Positions 12,593-23,436 of a stretch of DNA of 64,000 nucleotides are shown one piece after another. The notes below the pieces were generated by a model, which searched no databases, was not told where the DNA came from, and saw nothing but the letters and a program-made list of their open reading frames with translations. Location of the stretch: positions 744,001 through 808,000 of the forward strand of contig OZ234503.1 of NCBI GenBank assembly GCA_965153455.1, in the 5' to 3' direction. This DNA comes from Sphagnum compactum. Its lineage: Eukaryota; Bryophyta; Sphagnopsida; Sphagnales. Position 1 is the first letter of the stretch. Every line of letters starts with the position of its first letter. The position numbers and the translations under genes are program-made.

Positions 12593-13833
12593 TAGGAGCC
12601 AGAATCAGCTCTGGCTGGCCTGATCTCTATTCCATCTCTATTCCATGAGAGAGCAGCTGACCCTAAGCTTCAGGTGAATGGCAGAATCTCACGCGAGTCA
12701 CATTATGCTCAAACTCATATCTTTTTTAACCTTGTGGTTTGATTGTCTCTCAATTCTGTTTCAGGTTAACTTAGTTCATGGTTTGAGCACATTGATTGTT
12801 TGATTAGGCACCTAGTCATTGTATTACAACTGCATACATCATTGAAGCTTGAAATGAAACATCTTGTATATTGGATCTTTGTTTTATTGTAGTGGTTCTT
12901 TAATTGAGATGTGATGTGTTATGGATCACAATATTCATTTTCAGTCACCAAAAGTCTTTTAGAAATTTGAGCTGTGTGGAATGAAATCATATGCTTTGGA
13001 ATACAAGCTTCGCGATGTTTACCCCAGCAAGCTAGCCATTAAAATAGTAACAACAAAAATCTACAATGTTACCTCAACAAGCTGGTCACTAAAATAGTAA
13101 CATTAAAATAGAGACATGATACAAAAGATGAGAAATCAGAAACCCAAAGTTCATAGTGCAAACGTTTAATATGGAATTGGCAGTCAAAAACTGATTACAT
13201 TTTGGTAAGGGCCCCAAAAAACTTACCAGATCACAAAATGGTGGTGAGCAGTGTTTCTATTATGTTTAAATTTGTAGCACCAGTGGGAAGGGGATGTGAG
13301 AAGGCAAAGCTTTTATGGCTGTTTGCAAAAAAGAATCAGTGTGATGGAGGTGGCTATATTGCAACAATAAAAATGTAAATTAGGCAAAGCATTGTAAAGT
13401 TGTAGAGGTTCGAAGTGGCTCCTACTTGGACATCTATGTGTACAAGAGTAAGCTCCACACATGTAGTGGTGTTTAGATTTTAGGCTTCTAGCAAAAAAGT
13501 TATGTTATGTAACAATTTCAATTAGAGTATTTTTTCTATGCACCTTGCGGGGGATTTAAATGCCAATCACAAGGATCATGCCCATTGCAACACGAAATAC
13601 TTGTAGCAAGTGACAATGTTAGTATTTTGATATACAAACAAAACATGATTGTGTAAGGTAGAAGACACACTTACAAGTTACAACCTTTAGGCTTCATATA
13701 TTCCAAGGCTCAAGCCCATATAAAAAAACTGCATACATCACAACAAAGTTCAAACGTTGGTTCAACCACAAAACAACACAAAATCATAACCTGCAATTCA
13801 CAACAAGCAAGTTAGAACTACAAAACCCAACAA
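12593..13833. other. Spacer
   Basis: No gene seen. A short degenerate duplication around the word AGCAAGCT occurs near 13018-13100. Confidence 0.5.
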
Positions 13834-14289
13834 TCATGCATTCACTCCTATTCTAACCTTGTCTCCATCATTCCAAAGCATAATAGCAACTTGGAAAGGA
13901 AAAGTTTCTTTCGTGAAAAAATCTTTAACAAACATGTGGATGGCAATATCCAAATGCTTGGTCAATTGATTCCGCAACTTCAACTTCATAAAAGTTAAAG
14001 TGGAAGAGGTTCCTTCATCTTCCACACTACCAAGATTTGAACAAATTACTAGTTTAGCAAGTTGTATGAACTCAAAAAAACGTTGAACCAATAGATTGTT
14101 TGTGGTGACCTAACACCACAATCTAACCACTGGATTTTCATTTATAGGTTCTGCCATAGCCTTAGAAGCATGACTTTTCATAGTCAGCTTGAAAAGAGAG
14201 GTTTGTAAATCCAAAATCTCCCCTGAAATTGCCTCAAAAACCCATCTACTATCAACACCAAGTTTTTGGGATATGCAATAGTGTTATTT
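13834..14289 (-). mobile_element. hAT-like transposase relic (C-terminal part)
   Basis: The open frame at 13834-14091 reads LAKLVICSNLGSVEDE, then KLKLRNQLTKHLDIAIHMF, then TFPFQVAIMLWNDGDKVR. This is the order and style of the hAT C-terminal dimerisation region (L..LVL..PLGSVE.ER.FS...K.RNRL...L). The same frame continues upstream to about 14289 (GEILDLQTSLFKLTMKSHAS) but is broken by a TAG near 14110. No catalytic core or terminal repeats are seen, so this is a dead fragment. It faces the relic at 14660-15760 in opposite orientation. Confidence 0.7.
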
Positions 14290-14659
14290 GATCAGAGATA
14301 GATGGTTTACAAAAGTGGATTCACAATTTGGTTATAACCAATATTGTGGGTAGATAATACCCAAAACATTCATCAATTCATGATCTAGAGACCTTCATTC
14401 TAGTTTACTGACCAACAAATCACAAGTAGTAGTGCATTGAACTTTCACAAATGTGATAGTTAACTTGATCAAAACCCTCCTGAGTAACTGCAAAGTGGAT
14501 GCTAGTAAAAGAATCAACACAATGGACCATGTGAAATTGTCCAATGATGCGAAAAGCCAAGTGATATGTCCCATTAGTTAGGTTCATCACGAATCAACTT
14601 GTGTTTAATGAAAATATGTATGTGCAAAGAGGCAAGGATTTTGTTTGGCAATAAATTGT

Positions 14660-15760
14660 TGAGGGGGTTTTAGTGGAAAGGAAAAAAAACTAATGCAATT
14701 TGCATTGATTTTCCACCTGCTTTCTCAAGGTAGACCCATGACTAAATATGAGCAAATGTAGTCCTTGTTTGCATTCCTTAAAGTGCCTAACAACCTTCTT
14801 AAGCACTAGAATGATTGTGTAGGATGGGAAATTGTAAAAGCTTTGCCATGTGGTATTGATTGTCATTAAAGAGACTATTTTAGCATCAAGTTTCCATTCT
14901 ATTTCTACAAATGAAGTGATTACAATTGATAACCAAAGTTGGATTTTTGTCCATTGTTATATGGTTGTAGGTTGAAAATAAATGTTCATTTTGCTCACGC
15001 TTGAACATTTGGTTGAAGGTGGAGCTACTGTTAACATAAAAAATGTGATCTTGGTTGTTTTCATTACATATGGTGGTCTAACTAATGAGCAAAATTTTGA
15101 ACATTTTATGTGTTTAGGAGTTGATGGTGTCTTCACGTTTCAAGGGATTAGATTAGGAGTTATTGCTTTGATGAGAACCCAATAAACACATTTCCTCATT
15201 GGAATCCATTGTATGGCATATAAAATGAACTTTGTGGTGCAAAGTTTGTCTTCCATGCCAATGGTTTCCAAATTGAAGGATCTCCTTCAATAACTTTATG
15301 GGTACTTTTTTAGCTCCCCAAAACACCATCTTGAATTCACAAAACTTGTTGAAATTATAGAAACAGAAAGTCTGAAAATCTTCCGAAATGTGAAAACAAG
15401 TTGGATTAGTTTGCTAACACCTTTGAAACGGGTTAGGAAAGAATACAGGACCTTGATTGTTAAATGGTAATTGATAGTGGGTCTATGGAGGTAGCCAAGA
15501 TCAATTTGGTGAATCTATGCGATGTTGGTACAATCTTGGGTTTACCACGTATTTTACTTATGTTGGAATATGTCAATGCTTTGATGAAATTTGTTCAGAC
15601 TAGGGATGTTTTTGTGTGATTATATTGGCACTATTAAAATCTGCCAAGTTGATATGTATAAAATGTACATTGATCCAACCACTTCATTCCGACTTGGATT
15701 TTTTTCTTGAATACATAGATATTGTTGCAAACACATCTTGTTCAAGGATTATTAAACATT
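14660..15760 (+). mobile_element. hAT-like transposase relic (central part)
   Basis: Pieces in shifting frames follow the order of a plant hAT transposase of the zinc-finger-862-like type: QGRPMTKYEQ near 14720, GGLTNEQNFEHFMCLGVDGV then FTFQGIRLGV (open at 14982-15185), GIHCMAYKMNFVVQSLSSMP near 15205, KHHLEFTKLVEIIE then NVKTSWISLLTPLKRV near 15315-15430, and AKINLVNLCDVGTILGLPRI near 15495. Stops and frame changes interrupt it repeatedly. The motif order is seen directly; the family assignment rests on remembered hAT features (the HCMAH.TNLAVQ and HLEF.KL.E.....NVKTRW blocks). Non-functional. Confidence 0.7.
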
Positions 15761-15769
15761 GGAGTTTGG

Positions 15770-15975
15770 TAGTGAGCACTAAACACTACAGTCTAGCAAT
15801 GACCATTAAATTAGTAAGCATTAGAGTTTAATAATGAGCATTAAACAATGGCAATGACCCCTAAGCACTAACACTAAGCATTGGTAGCAACCATTAAGAT
15901 TGGCATCAACCACTAAACCATTTAGCATCAACATCAATACTAAACATTTTTAGCAACCATTAGACTCAATGACTC
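15770..15975. repeat. Degenerate short-unit array
   Basis: Words such as AGCATTAAACA, AGCAACCATTA and ATCAACCACTAAAC recur every 20-35 bases. It abuts the hAT relic. Confidence 0.4.
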
Positions 15976-16845
15976 AATGACTTAGGATTCAATGAGCGAT
16001 GAGTTAAAAGTGCAACATCCTTACTGCATGTGGAGAGTCGAAATTGGAGTTGGTTTATATACATCTAGTCGCTCAAATTCGTCGATTTCCAAAGTCTAAT
16101 CTTCAATGTTCACAATCTCAATCCTTGGATCTACAAACCATGACTACAACAAAATCAACAATGATGTTATTGTACCAAGCTTGAAAGAAAGTACAAAATT
16201 CAACAATGCATATTGCACAGAAATTGTTTCAGACATGTTGAACAACGACACTTCATTTCACAAACAATTTAATTCTTACAGTGTACAAAAATGAATGTTG
16301 AGCATTGATGAACTTAGGTTAGTGAACTTCAAAGTTCAAAGCAATAGATGCAGTGGGCACATTGCCATAGTCACAGCCCATTGGTGAGTTGGCGATTGCA
16401 TCAGACTTTAATGCATCATGATAAACTATTTGAACTTTATGGCTAAAATCAAAGGGGAGGAAGATGAGAAACTTACTTGCTCAAAATGATGAGGTGATTG
16501 AAGCTTTGCTGTTGTAGAAAATTTCAACGATGGAAGTCGCATCAAAGAGCTTCCTGGCAATGGCATATAAGAGATAGTAAACGAAGTTCGCAAACCAACT
16601 ATGCACATTAGTGATACTGACAACTCCTCCATCTCTAATGGAGGTGAGAAGATGCGAAAGTAACGGCAAAAATGAACGAAAAAGCCGACTCTTGCTTCCT
16701 AATGAATGAAAGTAGAATTTAGCAAACCCTAACGCTATCAAGGAATGAACATGCACATACAAATGGCAAGTAGAGGCCACACGATGGTAACGAATGTCTT
16801 TTTTTCATGGGTGGTCATGTGAATTTCTTGCAACTTATATAGGAA
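15976..16845. other. Spacer
   Basis: Short frames occur (for example on the minus strand at 16481-16780), but no family is recognised and no gene is supported. Confidence 0.45.
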
Positions 16846-17566
16846 CTAGTGTGAACCCGGTGCATAATGCACCCGTCGAGCTCCCCCCCGCCCGGTCCTT
16901 CCCATTGTCCACTCCGGTTCTTTACCCCGTCGACCCCCCCCCCCGTCCTTCGCATTTTCCACTCCGATTCTTTAACCCGTTGATCCCCCCCCCCGGTTCC
17001 CTTGTTATATATAATTAACTTCCCGCCCCGTGCTGGCCCCCCCGCGCCCGTGCTAGCCCCCCCCCGCCCGAGAGCTTACTTATATTATGGGATACATAAA
17101 GAAGATTTTAAAAATTATAAGCAGCCTATGGAGGAGGAACAACTGAATTTCCAGCTGTCACTCACACATTGGTTCAAAACATTAAAAACCCAAAGTTTAG
17201 CCCTCAAAAAGTTTTCTGGCCTGCCCCCCCCCCCCCCCCCTAAAATCTTACACCCATGTGAAATCTGTCTTCTTTGTCTCTGCAAGCCCCCAAAAGTTTT
17301 TTACAATCTTTTCACTTTGGGCAGCGCCTTTGGTCCAGGTCAAAAATCACGCAGTCGCCTGACGCAAAATCAGCGCAGTCATTTGGTAAAATCAACTCAG
17401 GGCAGGTCCGGTTAGTTAGTAAGTACTTCCACATGAGTTCCTCTCAGTACTTCATTACTTCTCCCCCCCCCCCCGCCCTGTTACCAAGCCCTGTCACCCC
17501 CTGCTTCATCGGCCTCTCCCTCCCCCACCCCCAAAACCTCCGTCACAGACACAGAGACTTATTGAA

Positions 17567-17603
<37 letters not shown>
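16846..17603 (-). mobile_element. Non-autonomous Helitron, copy 2 (758 bp)
   Basis: On the minus strand it starts TCATATATATAT beside a flanking A and ends CTAG beside a flanking T. Twelve bases inside the 3' end is a clear hairpin (GGTGCA/TGCACC with a 3-base loop, plus-strand positions about 16859-16873), the diagnostic Helitron 3' structure. The 5' end carries an expanded AT microsatellite (about 17570-17601) followed by TTAATTCA and a GTCTGTGAC word shared with copies 1 and 4. The body is unusual in having at least five cytosine runs of 7-17 bases on the plus strand. No coding capacity is seen. Confidence 0.75.
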
Positions 17604-17604
<1 letters not shown>

Positions 17605-18265
17605 TCGACGACTTATTTCAAATTTTCAACTTTTTTTCAAGCTTAGGGGTAGCCAGGGGGTCGCATGGGTAGGGATTTGGCTAAAATCCGCCAGTAAAAG
17701 AAACACTGGTGGTGAGCCTTGCATTCCTGGGTGGAACATAGAACATTAACATGTAAATCCTTTGAAACAAATACCTTACCCTAAGGTCAGTTTCATCATT
17801 AAATAATCCTCAAAATAGTGAAATGAAATTTAGTGAAAATATGAAGTTGACACATTGAAAATCATCATAATTATCATAGACTACATTCTGAATAATTTCA
17901 CTACTCATATCACAATATTATATATCACAATATTATAGTAGATGATGGAAAAAAAGAATTTCCAAAATTGAAAAACGAATTCTTTTTTTGAAAAAAAAAA
18001 TTATTCGTTTTTTCAATGTGGAAACTGACCCTAGGCTACCGAATACAACTAGCTAGTGTGGCCTGTGTTGTTGAGCACACACAATAATAATAAGTTAGAA
18101 CTGCCCAACACTGGTCTAGACTAAAGTCTAAACATTATGGAATCACCTTGATGTGCCCCTACATAGAGGGCTTTCAATCAGTACCCAGAACCGAGTAAGG
18201 GGCAGCGGTTTGGGAGATCTCACATGGAATTTTCACTGAGTTTGATTGTTAAATGCGAGTTCATA
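17604..18265. other. Spacer between two Helitrons
   Basis: AT-rich, with a short inverted A/T-rich word pair near 17955-18020 (GAATTCTTTTTTT and AAAAAAATTATTCG). No gene seen. Confidence 0.5.
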
Positions 18266-18967
18266 TCTTATATATAAAGTGCCTTGTCCGTGCGTGCGTG
18301 CGTCCAGGTCCTGACAGTGGAGGTCCTGAAACCCAGATCCCAACTGTCCGTCCGTCGAGGTCCTGAAACCCAGATCGGGACCCGCCTGTCCGTCCGTCTG
18401 GTCGAGGTCCTGAAACCTGCCTGGCTCCTCTTTTCCGGGTTTTCGTGAAACCCGGCAGTTCTGTGCACGAAAACCCGGCAGTTCTGTGATTATACGTTTT
18501 TAGAGCTCAGAGTTCTGGATGTGTGGTTATGAGGATGAGATATCATGTATTTGTAGTTCCGTCCAATTAGGAGGAATGATTTTTGGATGAAACATTAAAG
18601 ATTTTGTAGTTTTGTCCACTTAGAGTTTTCGATGGATTGACTATGTGGATGAAATATTATTCCGTGCAATGAGCTCAGAGTTCTGGATGGGTGGTTATGA
18701 GGATGAGATATCATGTATTTGTAGTTCCGTCCAATTAGGAGGAATGATTTGTGGATGAAATATTAAAGATTTTGTAGTTTTGTCCACTTAGAGTTTTCGA
18801 TGGATTGATTATGTGGATGAAATATTTATGTATTCGTAAGTTCCGTCCAATTAGGAGTTCTGGCTGGATGATTATGCAGGTGAGTATGGGGTTCTTTGGG
18901 GTCTCCTTTGGACTCCCAGTTTTTTCCCAGTGCCGTGTCGTGCCTTGCAGGCACGGGAGCCCACTAG
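18266..18967 (+). mobile_element. Non-autonomous Helitron, copy 3 (702 bp)
   Basis: On the plus strand it starts TCTTATATATAAAGTGCC after a flanking A and ends CTAG before a flanking T. A strong hairpin (CGTGCCT/AGGCACG around TGC, about 18939-18955) stands 8 bases before CTAG. Both ends fit Helitron rules, and the 5' end matches that of the interrupted copy at 24535-29355. Inside are repeated GAGGTCCTGAAACC words (18317-18415), also found in reverse orientation in copy 4, and a long tandem duplication. It ends about 265 bp before the start of the 361-residue gene and may have brought promoter sequence. Confidence 0.8.
18503..18832 (+). repeat. 168-bp tandem duplication inside Helitron copy 3
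   Basis: Copies begin at 18503 and 18671 (GAGCTCAGAGTTCTGGATG) and differ at only a few positions. The second runs into a partial third around 18833-18860. Confidence 0.9.
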
Positions 18968-19138
18968 TGGAACTATTTTGGAACTTCAGGAAACATTTCC
19001 AATTTTAGCTGTGGCTGGTTTGAACTTGCCATTGCAAGATGAGCCGCTTTTTGGAGAAAGCAAAGCTTGTTTTGTGTAGCTTTTTGGCTCAACTGAAATA
19101 GGGTTACTCTCGTGTTCGCAAGAAGACCCAAAGCAATG

Positions 19139-19172
19139 CGAGCAAGTAGGAAGGAAGGAAGGAAGGAAGGAA
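19139..19172 (+). repeat. AAGG microsatellite in a 5' leader
   Basis: About six AAGG units lie roughly 60-90 bases before the ATG at 19232, in what is likely the 5' UTR. Confidence 0.8.
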
Positions 19173-19231
19173 GAGATTTGGGGAGACTTGGTGTTGGTGA
19201 GAGCGAGTGTTTGAAGATTGCGAAGTGAGTC

Positions 19232-19324
19232 ATGACAAGGAGGAATAGGGAAGATGATGATCCTAGCTGGATTTGTGAAGTGGGTTCTGAGTGGATGACC
19301 AGGAGAAGGACTCCGAGAGTTGCT

Positions 19325-19355
<31 letters not shown>

Positions 19356-20317
19356 AAGAGAGAGGAATTTCAAAGCTTGGGTTGCAGTGGATGAGCACCA
19401 GGCCGAGTTTGAGGAAAACAAATGGATGCAAATCTGCTTCAGAAACTCGAAAACGGTTTCAAGAGGGAAACTTGGATCAAGGACAACGATGGGCATCGAG
19501 AACGGACCACCCGCAGCCGAATCTGAAGTATAGGGCTTGGAAGGACGGAGAGGTGGAGCATGGTAACGGGATCTCTGAGTTGGGTTCCGCGTGGACGAAG
19601 AGGAGGACGCACCACTCTAACGGGAATGGATCATTTGCTGAATCGTTTGCGGAACTGGGTTCTGAATTGCTGCAAAGGAAGCGGACATGCGATGACGAAG
19701 AATTGGATGATGATTCTTGGGTGGCTGATGTGGGGTACAGATGGGTGAACAGGCAGAGGAACTCTAAGAATCACAAGTGGAGCCAGAGCCAAATGTGCCG
19801 CAGATCGGAGCTGCAGAAATCCGCATGGGTATGTGAATTAGGGTTTCAGTGGATGAGCAGGAGGAAAGAGGGAGGAGAAGAAGCTCTGAATGGGAGGACA
19901 CTCTTGTCTGATCCAAGTTCACTGCTCCACATGAGTGGGAAGAGAAGGAAGGATGATGATGAGTGGATCTCACAGGTGGGTGCACACTGGATGCGTGGGA
20001 AGAAAAGTACCAGAGATCAATGCATTGCATTGCTAGATCCTCATTGGGATGACACCAGGAGAAAGCTGCAGTTTGCAACACCCAGAAGAGGATGCACAAG
20101 ATTTGAGACTGGAGAATACAGACATGTCACAGGATTAGAGACTGGAGAATTTGGGCATGTCAAAGGATCAGAGTTTTTTCATGCACCTGAAAGATCAGAA
20201 TCTGGAAGCCTCGGAGGTCAAGAACCTGATGTTGAAGGATTAGGCAGCAGCTTTGGAGAATTCAAGATGCCAGCCATGTTTTCCCCCTTTGACTCTGGTT
20301 CAAATTCATATTGTTAG
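19232..20317 (+). CDS. Unrecognised 361-residue protein with seven Trp/Gly-motif repeats
   Basis: A single open exon with a firm start: an in-frame TGA lies two codons before the ATG. I do not recognise the family. Its defining feature is a short motif, roughly [SAG]-[WF]-[IV]-x-[ED]-[VL]-G-x-x-W-[MVT]-x-R-[RK], seen at residues 12-25, 45-57, 113-125, 138-150, 162-175, 198-211 and 244-257, with a possible degenerate eighth at 84-90. Several copies follow acidic runs (EDDD, a six-Asp run at 36-41, DDEELDDD, KDDDE). Residues 31-41 (Ala5-Asp6) are encoded by GCT and GAT microsatellites. Near the C-terminus the phrase ETGE(Y/F)xHVxG occurs twice (292-301, 303-312). I see no signal peptide, membrane segment or enzyme motif, and the protein is highly charged. 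The regular motif, long open frame and clean start argue for a real protein. Multivalent peptide binding is one possible role, but that is inference only. Confidence 0.8.
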
Positions 20318-21108
20318 GCTTGTGGTTTTTTCCCATGAGATGAAATGTCACTTGTCTGTCATTGCAATTAGAGGTTCTTATTTGTTGAAAGCAGACCCTG
20401 CTTCTGCTCTCCATTATTGCAACCTCTGCTGCCTAATTCATTATGAAACCAGCAGTCAAAACGTACTGCTCTCAGCTCGTTGCATGCACAGGCCTTTAGT
20501 TCAAAATCCCTAGGGTTGATGATTCTATGGAGATTATGCCCAAACAACTGGGGATTGTCAAGGAGTGCTAAAACCCCACTGTTTGTTGCATCTTGAATGA
20601 GTGCATTCAACAAGAAGCTAAAATGAAGTGAATAAGGAAGCCTCTGTACACGCAAGCAGCTATTCCAGAAGTTAACCAAAATCGCACTGCATAACTTTTG
20701 ATTCATTTGGGGTTCAATCCCCATAATACATGTTGAGGAAACTGCTCTCTGACAATCTGAGGAAACCATGGCTGAACTTTGCAGAGTTTGGAAGCGACAT
20801 CTGCAACAAACTCATCAGCCATCACTCATCAAACCAACTGTCAAATTACTTGTCAAACTACTTAGGTGCAGATAGACACCCAACTGACCAACCTAGAGGT
20901 CCATGAAACTTTTCAATTCTTTTGAATGTACATGTCTCATATGTAATCTCTGACCCATATTTAGAATCTTCTTTTGAACATTGTAAAAGCTTCCAAAAAA
21001 TCTTTGCGTATCCAAAACTCAGGATTCTTGACAATTTTGGGATTTACTCATTTTCTCAACCTCTGACGAATCCGCTCTCAATGTTGTTACATAGTCCTGT
21101 AGAGTATC
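20318..21108. other. Convergent intergenic region
   Basis: It should hold the 3' UTRs of the 361-residue gene (+) and the SPX gene (-). No further gene is seen. Confidence 0.5.
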
Positions 21109-23436
21109 TCATAATGCTTGAGAGACACAAACTGCAGGTGCTGGCTTCAAAGTCTCATTCATAACTGTATCAATTGTCTCGTTACGTGAAAATTTGCATG
21201 GTGGTAGTGACTGGGAGCTGACTGTGGAGCTCCTCTTGCGCATCTCCTTTAAGGTCTGGAGTGCTGCCAATGAGCTTTTGTAAATGTTTTGGGCATCTTC
21301 ACCCCTTAGAAGCAGAAGCTCTTGGACATCTCTGGGTACTTCTGCATCAGAGTCCCACCCTTCACCATCCGCCCTCTGAACAGCACATGTTTCTACAGTG
21401 GGCAAGGGAGGGAAGAATGAGAGCAAGCTCTCACAATCTTGCACAAGCTTCAAGAGGAGCTCTGTTGAGAAAAATGGTTGTAACAACACCCTGCGAATGA
21501 ATGGCAACCGTAGGACTGCTCCTGTACGCTTGTCATGCTTCTTCAGTATCTTTACTAACCCTGCACCACAGTGCACATGATGTTCATTAGGGTATTCACC
21601 AATGTAGAATGAATTCAGAGATGTAGCTTACATTATAAGGAAGAGCACCAGTTTGCCTGCAAGCAAGAATGGTGTCCTCTTCACCTATAGATTTTTCAAA
21701 GGTGGACAATTTCCCACTGTAATAAAGAGGGCAGAATGGTTGTTCTTCCTGAACAACATCAAGGGCCCCTGGCTCCCATCCTTTGGATGACTGGTTCATC
21801 AATTACATCACAGCTGAGTTGGCTGAAATGGGTAGGATCTGGGATTTTGCTTATGTACCCATGATCCAAACAGACTGCAGTTTCACTACTTACCTGTGTA
21901 GTTGAGCGCGCTGTAGTTCTCCATGAGCACAACCTCACCATGAAAAGTAACAAGGTCAGTATGTATCTTGAGAAGCTCCTCACTTGCCTCACTGTCCTGC
22001 ATGTGACCACTGTACTGCACTCTTGCACTCTCCAGCCTATGTTTCAATTCCTGCACTCTCAAACGCCTTGGTCAGGATCTGACATAGTTGTTTACAGGCA
22101 ACATGGGTCAATGGCAGACAAAACTTTCCCCAAATGAAAATTGATGGTGATTTCCCAGGAAAAAGCACGTGGCACACTTTCCAGGATGCATTTATGCTTG
22201 AATAATTCATGAAACAGCAGAGCAAATGATCCAAACACTGGTGATCATTGGCATGGCATATAACTCAAAACCCTCTGGAGTCAGTTCATGTTGAATCTGG
22301 AAACCCCCAAAACCCACAGGCTTTGGCTCTGTATTGTGACCCTGTACATTGCCTTCAAAGCACGAGAGCAGGCACAGGTAGCTGCTTCTGGTGGTCATTC
22401 TGAAAGATGGGCCAGAAACCAAACCCACTAACCTGCAACCTTTCCAGACAGCTCATTCCACCACATGCAACCCAGTCCAAACTGCAACCCTAATCTAAAT
22501 GCATTGTGCCAAAAGGTGTGGTGCACAGAGTTGTTCTGAAAAGCATCAAATCATGTTGAACAATGCACTCCTCTGTGAATGTGAAACAAAAGTGATCCAG
22601 GATGTGGCAGATTCAGAAACAAGGATTAGGAAAGAAGCCATCTGATGGTTTCAAATAGAACAATACAGTGGTAGCTAACCGTGAAAAACGAAAGTTCAAT
22701 CTGCAGATTCTGAGAAAACAAGGCCTGGGAAAGAGACAATGGTTTAAGAGCTCAGAAGGATTTACTGGACCTTAATATAAATGATATAATTCAATAGGAG
22801 AAAATGCAATGACGATGATTGCAAGGTCTGGCTGCTTTGGCAGATGCGACAACAGACAAGAGAAGAAAGAGGCCTGAAGAAAGAGGATTTGACCTGCAGT
22901 TGAATGACATAGTCCTCTTCCTTTTCGGTGAAGAAGGAATTGAATTTCTCCAGCTCAACATTCAGCAGCCTGATGAACTCCTTCACTTCAGCGGTGACGT
23001 CCTCTTCCACCATGGCCTGTCCCGTATCCGTCCCTTGCCTTGCATCCACAACCAGAGACTGTTTAATAGGGTCTAGAACTTCTTCTCTCTCAGAAACTCC
23101 GTCGGGTTTCTCCCTAACATGATCCTCATGAACAAGCTCTGAGGTCTCCACCTTCTCCAAACCAGGAGGTAAATTCGCGTTCTCCTCAGCAATATTGTCA
23201 CCATGAACGGCACTAGGATTCTCCCTGTCAAGGAGCCCTGAACCAAGAACAGTAGGCTCGTGAACCAGCTCCTGATGATCCTGAACAGGCGCAGGCTCAA
23301 ATGCATCTTCCGGAAAGGAATTGGAGTCCAAAAACTGCTTAATCCGCTTCTTTAACTGCTTATAAGACAGAAACTTGTCCCTGAACTCCGGCGGCAAATC
23401 CTCAAGCAAAGTCTGCAACAACTTCCCATACTTCAT
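21109..23436 (-). CDS. Stand-alone SPX-domain protein (SPX1/SPX4-like), phosphate sensing
   Basis: SPX proteins bind inositol pyrophosphates and restrain PHR transcription factors when phosphate is ample. Three exons are read on the minus strand: 23436-22894, 22050-21894 and 21560-21109, giving 383 residues. The SPX core is split. Residues 1-38 hold the first helices (MKYGKLLQTLLEDLPPEF, then DKFLSYKQLKKRIKQF). About 147-181 carry EVKEFIRLLNVELEKFNSFF. Exon 2 gives ELKHRLESAR to FHGEVVLMENYSALNYTG. Exon 3 opens with LVKILKKHDKRTGAVLRLPF (about 235-254), the lysine-rich ligand surface. The C-terminal IYKSSLAALQTLKEMRKRSS then TVSSQSLPP is the tail typical of plant SPX1-4 proteins, so this is not a RING (NLA), PHO1 or MFS type. 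An acidic insertion of about 108 residues (39-146) lies between the first helices and the rest; typical SPX1-3 proteins (about 245-280 residues) have a much shorter linker. Junctions GAAGAT..CTGCAG|GAATTG and TACACAG|GG keep phase. Confidence 0.92.

Noticed and set aside
21596-22428. Several open frames on both strands between SPX exons
   Set aside because: They fall in SPX introns or in other frames of exon 2 and show no domain.
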